From: Chelydra serpentina
Lineage: Eukaryota > Chordata > Testudines > Chelydridae
Direction: 5' to 3'
Assembly (NCBI GenBank): GCA_037349315.1
Contig: JBAIAC010000004.1
Location: 41,233,001-41,297,000 of the forward strand
Length of the DNA stretch: 64,000 nucleotides
This document shows positions 9,261 to 20,124 of the stretch, piece by piece. The translations under genes and the position numbers were made by a program. The notes under the pieces are model-generated. The model worked only from the letters and a program-made list of their open reading frames with translations. It was not told the DNA's origin and did no database searches. The stretch's first letter is position 1. The number at the start of each line of letters is the position of its first letter.

Positions 9261-11659
9261 TTTTTTATGATGTATTACAATCTTCTCATGCCAATGCCAG
9301 CATGCAGGGGTGGAAACATTACACTACATTTTCATTTGTTGTTTTGTTGTTCTTCTATTAAAGAAAAGGGCCATTCTGAGGACAAGCCAGTTTTATGTAT
9401 GAAAAAAACATAACTAGTCACTCAACATAATACACCCCATGAAGAAATTACTTCCTGAAACCTGTTGGTAATCAGTTTGTGCCCTACAGAATTATTTTTT
9501 TAACTTCAATGATATTTGTCTTCATATAAATATATAATCCTCATTTGAAAGTATCTAAGCTACTTGCCTTGATAACATCCTGTGGCAGTGGGACCCCGGC
9601 ACCTCACGCTCACAGCGAATCCATTCTGTCAAATTTAAGAAGACTAAGACTCCGCCCCCCATGAGAGTTATGGATGATGATGGAGTTCACCATTTGTTGT
9701 ACATTGCTTTCCAAGATGACACATTATGTTACAACATTGGTATGTTTCTTGCATTCTCCCTGTTCTACTGTGCACTTACTTAGGTATTGTGATTTAAATA
9801 ATAAACATCAATCTTGTTTTCCATCCCGTATAGAAGTTTGGGACTTCCTTAATTTCATATTGTTGTATATCATGGAGCTGCTTTTACTCTTTAGTGTCAC
9901 TGAATTTTTAAGAATTTAGCGAAGGTGCTTGGGTATTCAAACTGAAGCTGGACTGGTGATGTTTGCCTGTCCTATAAGACACTGGAAGTCGTACAGGGTT
10001 ATTTAAGGGTTGAATTTGGCCCTACATTGGATCAAAAAAGTAACTACCTCTGAAAAGTTTGTTTTGTTGTTTCAAGATTGTCACATTACCAATTAAACCG
10101 TTATAGGAGTTAAGATGGCAGCTCATTTTCACTGCACAATCAGCACCTAGCCTGTAGCTCACAGCTGGTTTACCTGCCTCTGGCAACAAGATAGGGATAA
10201 AATTATCTCCAAATCTGTAACACCTTTTTCTAAAACAAATTAACTACTATTGTGTGAAACCTTAAATGTGTGGGCACTAATGGGGGATTTGCACAGGCAC
10301 ATAGCCAGCATGCTTTGTGATACATGTGTAAGGTGTTCACACAGTTGCACGTCTGGTAAGACATATGCAAAAGTAGATGCTGTCCTTGGGCCTCACTTTG
10401 TGAAGATCAGGCCATTGATGCCATGTTCGACTACACAGAAAACAGACAGATAAAATATAGCTTAGAGCCTTAAATGCAGCCCTTCTCCTGAAAGAGGGGT
10501 CAGTAAGATAGCACAGTACATTTAGTTACAGTACAACTATTACTCTCAGAGTGTGATTCAATCTGCCTTCTCTCAGACCACACATGCATGGCTTGTCATT
10601 CTTGTGGGAGAAATGTCCCCTAATGCCACACCCTGGACGAATTGTAGTCAAACTCCCTTTGAAAATTTGAAGAATACACAAAGGGGCAACCTGAAGCAAC
10701 AATGGCATTGACTTAAAACCCATCTTTTCCCAAGAATGCCATTTCTTAGGAATATGCAGGATGAAGTTTACATTACCACAAGCCCTCTTCAAAAACAGCC
10801 TTTGAATTTCCAACATTTCTAAATCCTATTCTGTTATCCCCGGCTGTTTTAGTAAATATTCTAGTTCGTGGACTCATCTTTTTGAATGATTATCCTTTCC
10901 CTGAATTGCTGTCATCTGAGTTTTTAAAACATGACCTATAGATACTAAATAGGACTTACTTGGTGAATTTGTGACAAACAGGCCTTTGAAAGGTAGTTAG
11001 ATGCCATTGTGAAGGGCACATTAAAGGAAACACCATAATCCTTTAGAAAGCTCATTCTAATGATAGTGTCAGTGCAGTGTTGCAGCCCCAGGGGTCTAAA
11101 TCAGTTCAGAAAAGTTTGTGTTAATAGCCAAATTTTGGATATTTATCTGAATTGATTCTATAAACCTTATGAGTAGAGCTGAACAAAACATTTCCACTGA
11201 AACTGGTTTTCAGTGAAAAACTGGATTTTTGACTAAACAAAATGTTTCGTGAAAAGTATTTGCTTTCCATGGGGGTGGAGGGAGTTCTTTTCAAATAAAC
11301 AAATAAAAAGGTTTTGCCCAGAAACTGAAAAATTTCAATTCAGAAATGCCACCACCGTGCCTTATGAGAGCCGTAGCTTTGTTGCCTCATGTCCCCATCC
11401 TCCTCTATGGGCCAGGGTCCCTGGCCAGATTACATCTTTCATGATGTGTCATGGGCAGGAACTTCCCTGGTGCACCACCTCCCCAGTGTTGATGGCACTG
11501 GTGGTCCAGTTCTAAGCCACCTTCTGGGCCCCAGTCTTGCAGGTTATAGTCACAAGACAAGAGGGCATGTTTGGAATGCCACTATGCTCTGGCAATCCCT
11601 GGCTGCTAGGAGAGCCCCATAGCTACTAGGAGTTGTGAATTGGGGTTGGGAAACCACAC
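9261..11659. other. Non-coding DNA, no gene recognised
   Basis: AT-rich sequence; a GATAACATCCTGTGGCAGTG stretch near 9570 echoes the old CR1 fragment at 8925 and may be its continuation. Nothing else supported. Confidence 0.4.
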
Positions 11660-11990
11660 AGGTTGCATGTACACTGCACACTAAGTCTGGGTCTGTGGGA
11701 CCCAGGCATCAGCATCCTTCTGTATTGAAACCTGGCTTTATAGTTGCTGAACATAGGTCTCATCTCACAGCCGTACTAATGCATCCATACTGCACTATAC
11801 AGACCTTCTGACGCAGGTCTGCAGCATGACCAGCAACTACACTGCAAACTATGAGGGCTTGGACCAAATTCACAGCAGGACTCGGGTGCTTCCTGACCCA
11901 AGGCAGACTGGTTTGTTTGTAGACGGAAGGGGGACTTGGGCTCAAACCTGAGTCAGACCCCAGGCTTAATGTGCACTGTAGACATACCCA
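11660..11990. mobile_element. MITE with inverted ends (GGGTATGTCTACA type)
   Basis: The left end GGTTGCATGTACACTGCACA and the right end GTGCACTGTAGACATACCC (to about 11989) are inverted copies of each other, and matching inner pieces (ACTAAG / CTTAATG) extend them. About 330 bp without coding capacity. The TCTACA-containing ends resemble those at 14172-14598 and the Harbinger-type MITE at 20771, suggesting a PIF/Harbinger origin. Confidence 0.6.
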
Positions 11991-12749
11991 AAGGAGGTTT
12001 AAAGATGGGCCCACTCTAGTCTTGCCCTAAACAGCTCGGCCCAACCAAGGAAGCCAGTTAAATTAACTAAACATAATTTCAGAATTACTGATCAATCATT
12101 ATATTTCTTTTATATGGACTAGTATTAACAACCAATAGCAGGTCTAATTAAATTGATGCATTTATACCAATCACTAACAAAAATGTCATGAATCCTCTAA
12201 AGTAGATTCAGTCATTTTTTAAGGGATGATAATGAGTGGAATTTAAGAATTTGTAAGAGATTTTCCTTCATATAATTTCCATTTCCATTCATATTTCAAC
12301 TCATTGATTAAAGGAGCTTTTTAATAACGCTACCGTAGGAATGCATGCAGATAATGAATATTAATAATGTTGTGGAATTAGCTGTGTGAAATCTGATACT
12401 TTATATGGAAAGATTTAGAATAGGTGAAGTGCCTTTCATCTAAGTTGAGAAGAAAAGAGCTATTCAGTGTGCTACTAACAACACAGATTTGTGTGCTTAG
12501 GTGGCCACCCTGTGGTAGTAGAGGGAAAAGTCAAATCTCACTTCATTTTGGGTCTTCTTATAACTTGAAGAGGCAGTTCCTTCAAACTTATCAGCTAAGT
12601 AATATAAACCAATCTAGACATTCATTGGTTTTCCTAGTTAATTTTTAAAGTGCAATTTTTCACTGTGCCAAACATTTCTTTTAATGAGTACAAATAATAT
12701 TTAGGATGTGTATCGTGATTTTTATTTTTCCAACAATTACTAATCCTCA
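11991..12749. other. Non-coding DNA, nothing recognised
   Basis: AT-rich, no repeat ends or coding signatures identified. Confidence 0.45.
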
Positions 12750-12905
12750 CAGCACCCTTGATAGGTAGGTATGTAAATATTATCACTGTTTTATCACTGG
12801 GGAAATGCAGAAGAAGTTGAGCGACTTGCCCAAGGCCATACAGAGTCAGAGAGAAGAATTTGTGTGTTCTAAGCCTTACTGGCTTGTTCAGTCCTATAGT
12901 CCATG
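12750..12905 (-). mobile_element. MIR-like SINE remnant
   Basis: The minus-strand form is recognisable from CTGGGGAAATGCAGAAGAAG, GAGCGACTTGCCCAAGGCC and ACAGAGTCAGAGAGAAG in this order, which is the reverse of a MIR body. Head and tail are eroded. Other copies in the window are at 13866, 22420, 29855 and 54240. Confidence 0.6.
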
Positions 12906-13865
12906 ATGCCTCTCTAAAGTTACATAATGGCTGACTCGTTTGCCTTGTTCCCATGGTTCTTCACCAATGACTGAACATGTGACTGCTTCAGTCAGTTTAA
13001 TAGGTCTAGTTATGGGCTGGAGTGGATTTCTCTGAGCCCCTTGATAACATTATGCTACCAAATCAAAGGAGGGACTGGAGTGATTCCCCTGCCTCTGAGA
13101 GTTCATCCCCCTCCTTGGACACTACTAAATGACTGCTTCCAGAGATGTCTTATCCCATGGCTCCTAAAAATAACCATTTTAAAGAAAATGTTTCCCAGAG
13201 TAAGAGTCTCCCAGACTCCCTCTGCTAAGGCTTAACCTCTGCCCTCACCAAACACACACACTTTACGTTATAGCAAATGAATACGCTGCTGTATTACCAA
13301 TGACCGCAGAAGAGGTTTCAGGAATAAATTATAAACGCTTCCAAAAATACAGTTAATGTAAGTTTTTGTAGCCTCTCTGCTTGATTATGAGAAAATGGGA
13401 AAACAAATGAACAAGTACCTCATTCCCTCATCCCTCCTGTCTGCAAATACATGGACCCTGGTACATGGGGTTAATGAGAGGCTAAGGAGAAATATTTGTA
13501 GGAACCCCTTGCTAAATATTGGCAGACATCACTGTGTGCGACATTTATTTCAAGTTAATGCTCAGCCAACATTAACTTGTTCGGCAAATATTGACTCAAA
13601 TAATGGCACTTGGGCAAAGGAAAATGTAACAGACACTGAGGCTGACTTGACAACTTCCCCTTCTGAATAGCCGCTCCTTTTTTCATGCAGTGCTCCAAAG
13701 ATGTGTTTTTGGTGCTGTGTAGCATAGTGCTGTATTTCCTTGCGGGTGGCTTTCCGAGCCCCTGTTCAGTTATTTATTCCATTATTCCACTTATGCTGTG
13801 TAAAGGAGGGGAGCATTTATTCAAGAATGACTCGTTCTCCTTAGATTAGTACTTTCAAATAAGAG
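12906..13865. other. Non-coding DNA, nothing recognised
   Basis: No repeat ends, RNA genes or coding signatures identified. The 13395-13670 frame (91 codons) shows no domain. Confidence 0.45.
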
Positions 13866-14165
13866 TTAGAATGATATTTTGGTTGTGGCACTAGACTTGG
13901 AATCAGGTTCAGTTCCAGCTCTATCACAGACTTTCTGTGCAAGCATAGGCAAGTCATGAAGACCTGATTCAAAGAGGCACTTAAACACATACTTGATTCC
14001 ATCTCTATTCAGCAAAACACGTAAGAAGGTGCTTTTCCGAATAGGGATGGAATTAACATGTGCTTAAGTGCTTTGCTGAACTAAGGCCTCTGTACCTCAG
14101 TTGCACATCTGTCAAATGGGGATAATACTTCTCCAATCTCACTCTCTTTCTGTTTTGTCTATTTA
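13866..14165 (+). mobile_element. MIR-like SINE split by a palindromic MITE
   Basis: The 5' half (GTTCAGTTCCAGCTCTATCA ... GCAAGTCATG) ends near 13960 and the 3' half resumes at about 14093 (CTCTGTACCTCAGTTG ... TCAAATGGGGATAATACTT). Between lies an inverted-arm element (about 13967-14096) with GGCACTTAAACACATACTTG and CATGTGCTTAAGTGCTTTGC, related to 5054-5170. The MIR is therefore older than this MITE. Confidence 0.6.
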
Positions 14166-14171
14166 GAGTGA

Positions 14172-14598
14172 GGGCTGGTCTATACTACACAGGTCAATTA
14201 TGTCAGTGTCTACACTGCAACCTTTCTCCCACCAATGTAAGTGCCCTACTAGACAAACATAACTCCACCTCCACGCGAGGTGTGAGGCTTATGTCAGTGT
14301 AGTTAGGGTGATGCAGTGTCTGTGTAGACACTGTGTCCCTTACATCGGCTGTCTTGTCAATTTCACGGCAGGAGCTGTGACATTGACAAGAATCCCCCAC
14401 TAGGGTGACCAGATGTCCCAATTTGTTAGGGACATCTGCCTGTGGGGCAGCCAGGCTCCTGGCCAGGAGCAGCCAAAGGAGCTAAGAGACCAGGATCTCA
14501 GCTCCTCACACTGCCCTTCTTAGGTCGGTGGAAGCACTCCTGGTGAGGCCACACACCACCAACCCAATGAGGATAGGTTTGCAATGTAGACATACCCT
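14172..14598. mobile_element. Harbinger-like MITE with a second element inside
   Basis: Ends GGGCTGGTCTATACTAC (left) and CAATGTAGACATACCC (right) sit beside TGA on both sides, a possible degenerate 3-bp target duplication. Inner arms carry CACTGCAACC and related inverted pieces. At 14402 TAGGGTGACCAGATGTCCC begins another MITE type, of which only one end is present. Confidence 0.5.
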
Positions 14599-15040
14599 GA
14601 AAGCAATTTGGGGCAAGGAGCATTTATTACTTTCCATTTGGATAAGGCTTACCATATATGGGGTCCTGATCTCAACTTACCCAGTAGGAACTACTGTTCT
14701 ACAAATAATAATCTAAAACTTGTTCCAAAAATAATTTTCTTTGTTTTCCTATATATCAGTTTATGGGATGATATTGTCTCCTGGTCTCTGCAAAGATCAC
14801 ACTTTTAAGCAGAGTCTTTGAGGTATTTGAGCAGTTAACTGAGCAAGCGCAGACCTTGCTGGTGTAAACTATATCTAACTTGTCTTAGTGGAAGTTTTCA
14901 TTTTCCTGAAGTAGACCTTCCCAAAAGCAAGTTACTCATTTAGCTGTTCTTGGAAAATTATGCTTACATATTTACGGAACATTGGGGGTACTTAAACAAA
15001 TCCTTTACCTTTTTATAATTAGGTAGTTCAGTCCTGTTAA
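14599..15040. other. Non-coding DNA, nothing recognised
   Basis: No identifiable element or coding signature. Confidence 0.45.
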
Positions 15041-15053
15041 GTGTGTGTATGTA

Positions 15054-15110
<57 letters not shown>
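15041..15110. repeat. (TG)n-(TA)n compound microsatellite
   Basis: An alternating TG run (about 15050-15076) passes directly into about 16 TA repeats ending at 15110. The TA run abuts the left arm of an inverted repeat, so it lies exactly at the boundary of a possible insertion. Confidence 0.95.
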
Positions 15111-15112
<2 letters not shown>

Positions 15113-15228
15113 GGGATGATGCTCAAATTAGAGGTCAATAAAATTCACTGTTTTTAAAAATTACTACTACTACTACTTTTTAAAAAACATTGAATTATAT
15201 TGACCTCTAGTTTGAGCATCCTCCCATT
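15110..15228. repeat. Inverted repeat (31-bp arms), MITE-like
   Basis: Arm 15110-15140 (starting AATGGGATGATGCTC) pairs with 15198-15228 (ending GCATCCTCCCATT) with two mismatches. The 57-bp spacer contains a (TAC)n stretch. TA dinucleotides lie at both outer edges, consistent with a TA target duplication of a Tc1/mariner-type MITE, though the neighbouring TA microsatellite makes this ambiguous on the left. Confidence 0.75.
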
Positions 15229-16154
15229 ATCAATAGTCCACTGTATTTAGTATTTCTGTACACTACACATTTTCCAGGGGATATCTTACATTTTCATTGT
15301 ATATCGTCTTTGACTTAGAAACAGAGAACTGAATCTGGGCCATTTCTTGATCACATTTTGACTTATGAATCAAGATTTTGCTATGCCACCACCAGAGAGC
15401 ACTACTGCACTATATTAAAATCCTAACATTTTAATTTTGAAGCTACATTTCTGATATAGTCGGTCCTGGGAACATTAATTTAAAGTTTTGAAATATTCCT
15501 GAAAATATATATTGCTGCATGTAAAGTGACTTCCTATAGTTTTGTTTGTTTATGCATTTTATAGAACTCTTCTGTTACCTGAATTGAATCTCATTGCAAT
15601 CACAAAAAGGTAGTTTTATGTGTATACTTGCATACTTGATTTACCTTCCTATAAAATAGAGCTTTCATTGACATATTACTAGTGTCTGGCACCACAAAAG
15701 GAAGATGGGGCTCTTCAGTTTATATAGTATTTATCATAAAACAATTCTCTGATAATCCATCTAATAAATATACCCAGGAATCTCTTTTCACTTTAATTAT
15801 TTCATATACCTTCCAAATGATTCTTTTTCATACCTCTCTGTTTCAAACTAGACCTATTTTAGTAGTAAACTCTATGCTTCTACAAGAAAGATCCTATATA
15901 GAATGGAATCTTATACTGCTCATCGCAGCAGAATCTGAGCATCTGCCAGTAGTGAATTAAGCAACATGATTTACATCTGTCACATACTGTTTGTTCTTTG
16001 AGATTCTCCAAATGGGGAGAAGCATGTGCAATGGAATGTAGTGGTTTGGTAGAGTTTATGAAAAATATAGCTGTTTGTTATGTTATAGAAGGCAAGGTCC
16101 AAGATATGTGCCTAGCACTTGGAGCAGAAAGTGGTGAGGTGTGTGATGGTCCTA
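15229..16154. other. Non-coding DNA, nothing recognised
   Basis: AT-rich, without supported features. Confidence 0.45.
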
Positions 16155-16640
16155 AATTTCTGGGGAAATTCATTCCACAATCTTGATCCAGCCACAGACA
16201 AAGCTCGGTCTGCCACACAGATGAGCTTTACCCTTATTGTAGAGAGTTCCATTGTTCCAGAGGAATGTAGTAGTCAACCTCAGTCTTCATCTTGGACTTC
16301 TAGTCAATCTTTTGCATATCTTGGGCCCACTCCATGGAACACCTTAATAAGGACCAAGAGCTTGAATTTGATGCTGAGGAGATGTGTTGCAGCATTCTCT
16401 AGTAGTAGTTGTTTCCTAAATGCTGAAAGCTTCATGCCCAGGTTCATCACTAGGCTATAGTCCAGCCGAGAAGTGACAAAGGTGTGAATAACTGAGACTA
16501 GGACATCATTCACCAGGATGAAATGGAGTCTCATAGCCAACTGGAGATGATAGAAAGTGTTAGTCATGGATGTTGCTAAGTGAGAGCTTAGGGCCAGTCA
16601 GGAATCCAAAAGTACTCCTTAAATATGGAGTGTATGGATC
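16155..16640 (-). pseudogene. L2 LINE fragment, reverse transcriptase C-terminus and 3' part
   Basis: The minus strand has an 87-codon open frame (16304-16567) containing IHTFVTSRLDYS followed by an L.....RKQLLLENAATHLL stretch, matching the end of L2-type reverse transcriptase (pattern LIHAFVTSRLDYC ... QNAAARLL). The plus-strand text GGGAAATTCATTCCACAATC and GAAGTGACAAAGGTGTGAAT is what an L2 3' region looks like in reverse. The catalytic RT core is missing; the element is old and 5'-truncated. Confidence 0.75.
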
Positions 16641-16684
16641 AATTATGAATGTGTAGCATCAACTAAAGAAGGTTGCATCCATGT

Positions 16685-16867
16685 GTTCACCTTGTCCAAG
16701 CACAGGGCCATCTTGATGAACCAGATCATTCTGGTTACAATATGCATTTGGATTAGAATAAGATGATGAACGTTGTGAATACTGTTTGCCAATCATGTGG
16801 TGATTTGATAGAAAGTGGTTCAACTCATAACAAAAAAATCATCATCATAAATATTAATATTTACCAG
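16685..16867 (+). repeat. Diverged duplicate of 18931-19112
   Basis: Begins GTTCACCTTGTCCAAGCACA and ends TTTACCAG, matching 18931-19112 in the same orientation along its whole length at roughly 80% by eye. Similarity stops sharply at both ends. This copy has lost the short open frame seen in the other. Confidence 0.8.
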
Positions 16868-17524
16868 AAAAAAACGTTGAGATCATTACTATGATAGTTT
16901 GTCTGTCCATGGTAAACTAAAAGTCCTTCTTAAGAACCATAAAGACTCTTGAACAAGTTTTGTTGATTTGAGCAGATTTAAAGAAACATCAGAACTGAAC
17001 CTAGATTTCCTAAGACTTTACTTCCACTGAAATCATAGATGTTGAAGATAGAAGAGACGAGTTTAAATCTTCCAGTCCATCTTGCTGCCAATGCAGGACT
17101 GTTTTCCACAGTAGATTTTGTAGAAGCCAGTATTTAATTAGCAATAGTTTGAGCTTTTGTTCTCTTGTTAGTGTCACCATTTTATTTCCATGCATTTCAT
17201 CTAGGTCCCTAAGTAGCTGTCTGTGAGAATCATTTATTTTGAAGTCTATGTTAATTAAAACCCACAATACAAATTAACCAGTTATGATTTCCTAATATTT
17301 GACAGCTTTATGAGACAACCATAGGACCAACCCACTTCAAATCATAAAAAAACAGCCTTAGTAAAGTAAGAATATATCAGAACTTAGGATATTCTTGAAA
17401 CTGATTAGATGTTAAGGTGGTAATTAGTGATATACTGTATGGCGTTTCTAACTGAGTCCAAACAAGTTAAGTTAAATATGCACCTCTATACTAAGGCATT
17501 AAATAGTACAAGCAAAGTTATTAA
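16868..17524. other. Non-coding DNA, nothing recognised
   Basis: AT-rich; no supported features. Confidence 0.45.
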
Positions 17525-17725
17525 TGTGAGGGCATATTTCAAAGGTATTTAGGCATTGCTCAGAGTTGCAATGAATAACCCCTAGGTGTTCTACTGTCTT
17601 GTGGTAGTACTGCCCAAGCTAAGGGACAGTTAAACGCCCAAGGAAGAGATTTTCAGAAGCCAGCAAACTGAGCAGGGAGCTGCCTAAGCCAAGCAGGAGA
17701 CACGGAGACCCAAGCATGGCAGCCT
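17525..17725. repeat. Unclassified repeat, TATTTAGGCA family (copy 1)
   Basis: TATTTAGGCATTGCTCAGAG, then CAAACTGAGCAGGGAGCTGC and CTAAGCCAAGCAGGAG correspond in order to parts of 22505-23040. A third partial copy is at 19915-20118. No coding capacity; probably a non-autonomous DNA element. Confidence 0.45.
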
Positions 17726-17927
17726 TGAAGCAAAGAGGCATCGGGAAGCCTCCCCCCCACACACACACACTGGTACCTGGCCAAATAAATTGTCCTTGTC
17801 AAGATCAACACCGAGGAGTTGCTTCTGTTGAAAGCACAAGAACACATCACTATCTAGTGAAATGCAGATGAAGGATAAAAGATAGACCCATCTCCCTTCG
17901 GAGACCCCTCACCAGAATGGTGCTGTG

Positions 17928-18129
17928 CAGGGCCGGCCTTAGCAAGTGCGGGGCCCAATTTCGACGGGACCCCGCCGCTGAAGTGCTGCCGAGACAGCGA
18001 CAGAAGCGGCAGCTTCTTGACCTACCACCGTAGTGCCGCTGACACACATTGCGGGGCCCCTCTTGGACATTGCAGGGCAGAGGGGCCCGATTCCCCGGAA
18101 TCGGGGAAATTGGCCTAATGCCAGCCCTG
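17928..18129. mobile_element. Complete hAT MITE with 8-bp target duplication
   Basis: The element runs from CAGGGCCGGCCTTAG (17928) to ATGCCAGCCCTG (18129); these ends are inverted copies with two mismatches in 15. The 8-mer GTGCTGTG lies on both sides (17920-17927 and 18130-18137), a perfect hAT-type target duplication. At 202 bp and strongly GC-rich, it has no transposase gene. It interrupts the unclassified region around it. Confidence 0.9.
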
Positions 18130-18137
18130 GTGCTGTG

Positions 18138-19110
18138 GACAGGGCACAGCTAGCACAACTGGTTCCAGACTCTGCACAAACAAGTACCAGACAGAATAAT
18201 AGTAAGTTGAACTGCCCACCAAAGGACAGAGGCTGGACATGTGATCTCTCAGGGAAGGAGAAAGGAGGAGCAGCCATGGGGAAGCCAGGGCAGTGGGTGA
18301 GCAAAGCAGCAGTTCCACACATAGCAAATACACTCGATGCCATATCCTTCTTCCACAGGCTCAATGGGGTGCCAGACCACAGCCTCTGGACATCCTCCCA
18401 GAAGTTACCCTAAACCAAATGTCTGAACAGATCAGGAATAGCCTGCATCTGATGGCAGCCCATGACCCCTGGGACTATATCATCTCCTGGCCAACACAGC
18501 TGCCGTGCTCAGGAAGGGAACAGAGCAGCTCCTGGAAAACTTGAAGCTGGCTGATGCCAGCCTCTCTGCCATCACAGTGATGGGTGAAGTGGGGCTGGAC
18601 ACTTAATAATTACAGCTGAGGCAAAGCAGTGAATGTGAACAGTATGCCATATGCAGGAGGCGTGTACAATGCATGTTCAGAAGCTGTGCACTTTATTGGT
18701 GAGCGGTCACATTATCCATATGTCCATGCCATGGACTGAACTGTGTAGCCTGATTCTTTAATGGTTAATAATTGCATTGATTGCCAATTGATAGTAAGTA
18801 AAATAAAAGGCTAAGTGAGCTCCCTTGGCTGCAACTGTCACAAGTGCCACTGCCTGTCCATGGGCCACAGCACCACTGCAGTGTGCTTCAATGTCAGGTT
18901 CAGCTCCAGCCAGCTGTTCTTCATTCATGAGTTCACCTTGTCCGAGCACTGGGCCCTCTTCATAAACCAGATCATTCTGGCGACCATATGCATCTGGATT
19001 AAAAGAAGATGAGGAAGGTTGTCAATGCTGTTTGCTGATCATGTGGCCATTTGATTAAAAATGGTTCAACTTGCAACAAAAAAAATTAATCATAAATATC
19101 AATTTTTACC
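18138..19110 (+). other. Unclassified broken coding-like region
   Basis: Richer in GC than its surroundings, with short protein-like runs: about 18290-18415 reads ...IANTLDAISFFHRLNGVPD..., about 18485-18600 has a helix-like ANTAAVLRKGTEQLLENLK stretch, and 18815-19012 is a 65-codon frame ending CIWIKRR. The frames differ, so any gene is broken. The first run faintly recalls tyrosine-recombinase transposons, but too little remains to assign it. The segment 18931-19112 is duplicated at 16685-16867, which argues for an interspersed repeat rather than a host gene. Confidence 0.3.
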
Positions 19111-19112
19111 AG

Positions 19113-19914
19113 AGGCAGTGGAAGGCAGATGCAATGGTCAACCTGATGACCCTCTGAAATGATTCAGAAGCCACAGTAGGACTGAGCCATGCCGGCCCTG
19201 GTACTCCATGTCTCCTGTGGGTTGTAGAGCTGAGATCTCCCTGGAGATATCACACAGGTTCTGGGTAACATCCTGGCCGAGTCTGTGCTGCTGGATGCAC
19301 ACTCACTCTGGGATCACAAGGAAACTGCTACAGGGTGGTAATTGCGGGCATGGGTGTGTGGGCAGCAATGTAGACTCTTCAGCTGGGGTTCCCCTGTCCT
19401 CTCCCTCTGCCTCTAATATTCCTCCTGTAACAGTAGGAGTGTCTGAACCACAGAGAGGTTGATCATGTTGCTGCCTGCTGTCTGGCCTCCTCCATCCCTG
19501 GCCACCTACCTCCCACTTCCAACCATTGGTGACCCTCCTCACTCCCTAGCCTTGTCCCTTTCCAGGGATACTTTCCTAACCCTAACTATCGGTGGTTCAC
19601 CTTCCCCATCCTGTTTGGCTACCAGATATCCCTGGCCTGTACTCTGTGTCCCTATAACCATTTATCATACCTTACCAGCTTATCTACCACCTATTTTTCT
19701 GCCTTATCTGTCTCCTTGAAAAAGGCTCTCTCTCTTGCTCACACTCACCCTTTATGTCTTTTCTGCAGGTACTCAGCTTCTCTCCTACTATAGACAGCCT
19801 GCATCCAGCTCTCTTGATGCAAGGGCTAGCAGGTAACCAGGGTTAGGCTTCACAGAGCATGCTTATTGGATCTGTCCCTGATGGCAAGAGAGGAATGTCC
19901 CCTTCTTAGTTTGA
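19113..19914. other. Moderately GC-rich DNA, unassigned
   Basis: Includes a pyrimidine-rich stretch (about 19490-19760). Frames at 19208-19462 and 19459-19719 have no recognisable domain. Confidence 0.4.
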
Positions 19915-20118
19915 AAATGATGTTTTGGGGCCTCCGGGGTTTCAGCTTGATCTAGGGCTCTGAGCAGCTCATTAGCTGTGGGATGGCAGCAGTGTTTAGG
20001 TGGGTTTGAAAATGCTGATGAGCAGAAAATTAGGCACATAGGGGACTTAGATATATATAGTTAGGTGGCAGTGGCTTTTACAAGGTAGACTTAGGTGCCC
20101 AGCTGCATTTTTAGATAT
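19915..20118. repeat. Unclassified repeat, TATTTAGGCA family (copy 2)
   Basis: AGCTTGATCTAGGGCTCTGA, TTAGCTGTGGGATGGCAGCA and ATTAGGCACATAGGGGACTT match the 22850-22940 part of the copy at 22505. It ends where the LTR at 20125 begins, so the LTR probably inserted into or beside it. Confidence 0.5.
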
Positions 20119-20124
20119 CTAAAT

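Noticed and set aside
18290..18415. Tyrosine-recombinase (DIRS/Crypton-like) gene
   Set aside because: Only a short run (AISFFHRLNGVPD) recalls that family; no catalytic R-H-R-Y residues are visible, so it is not called.
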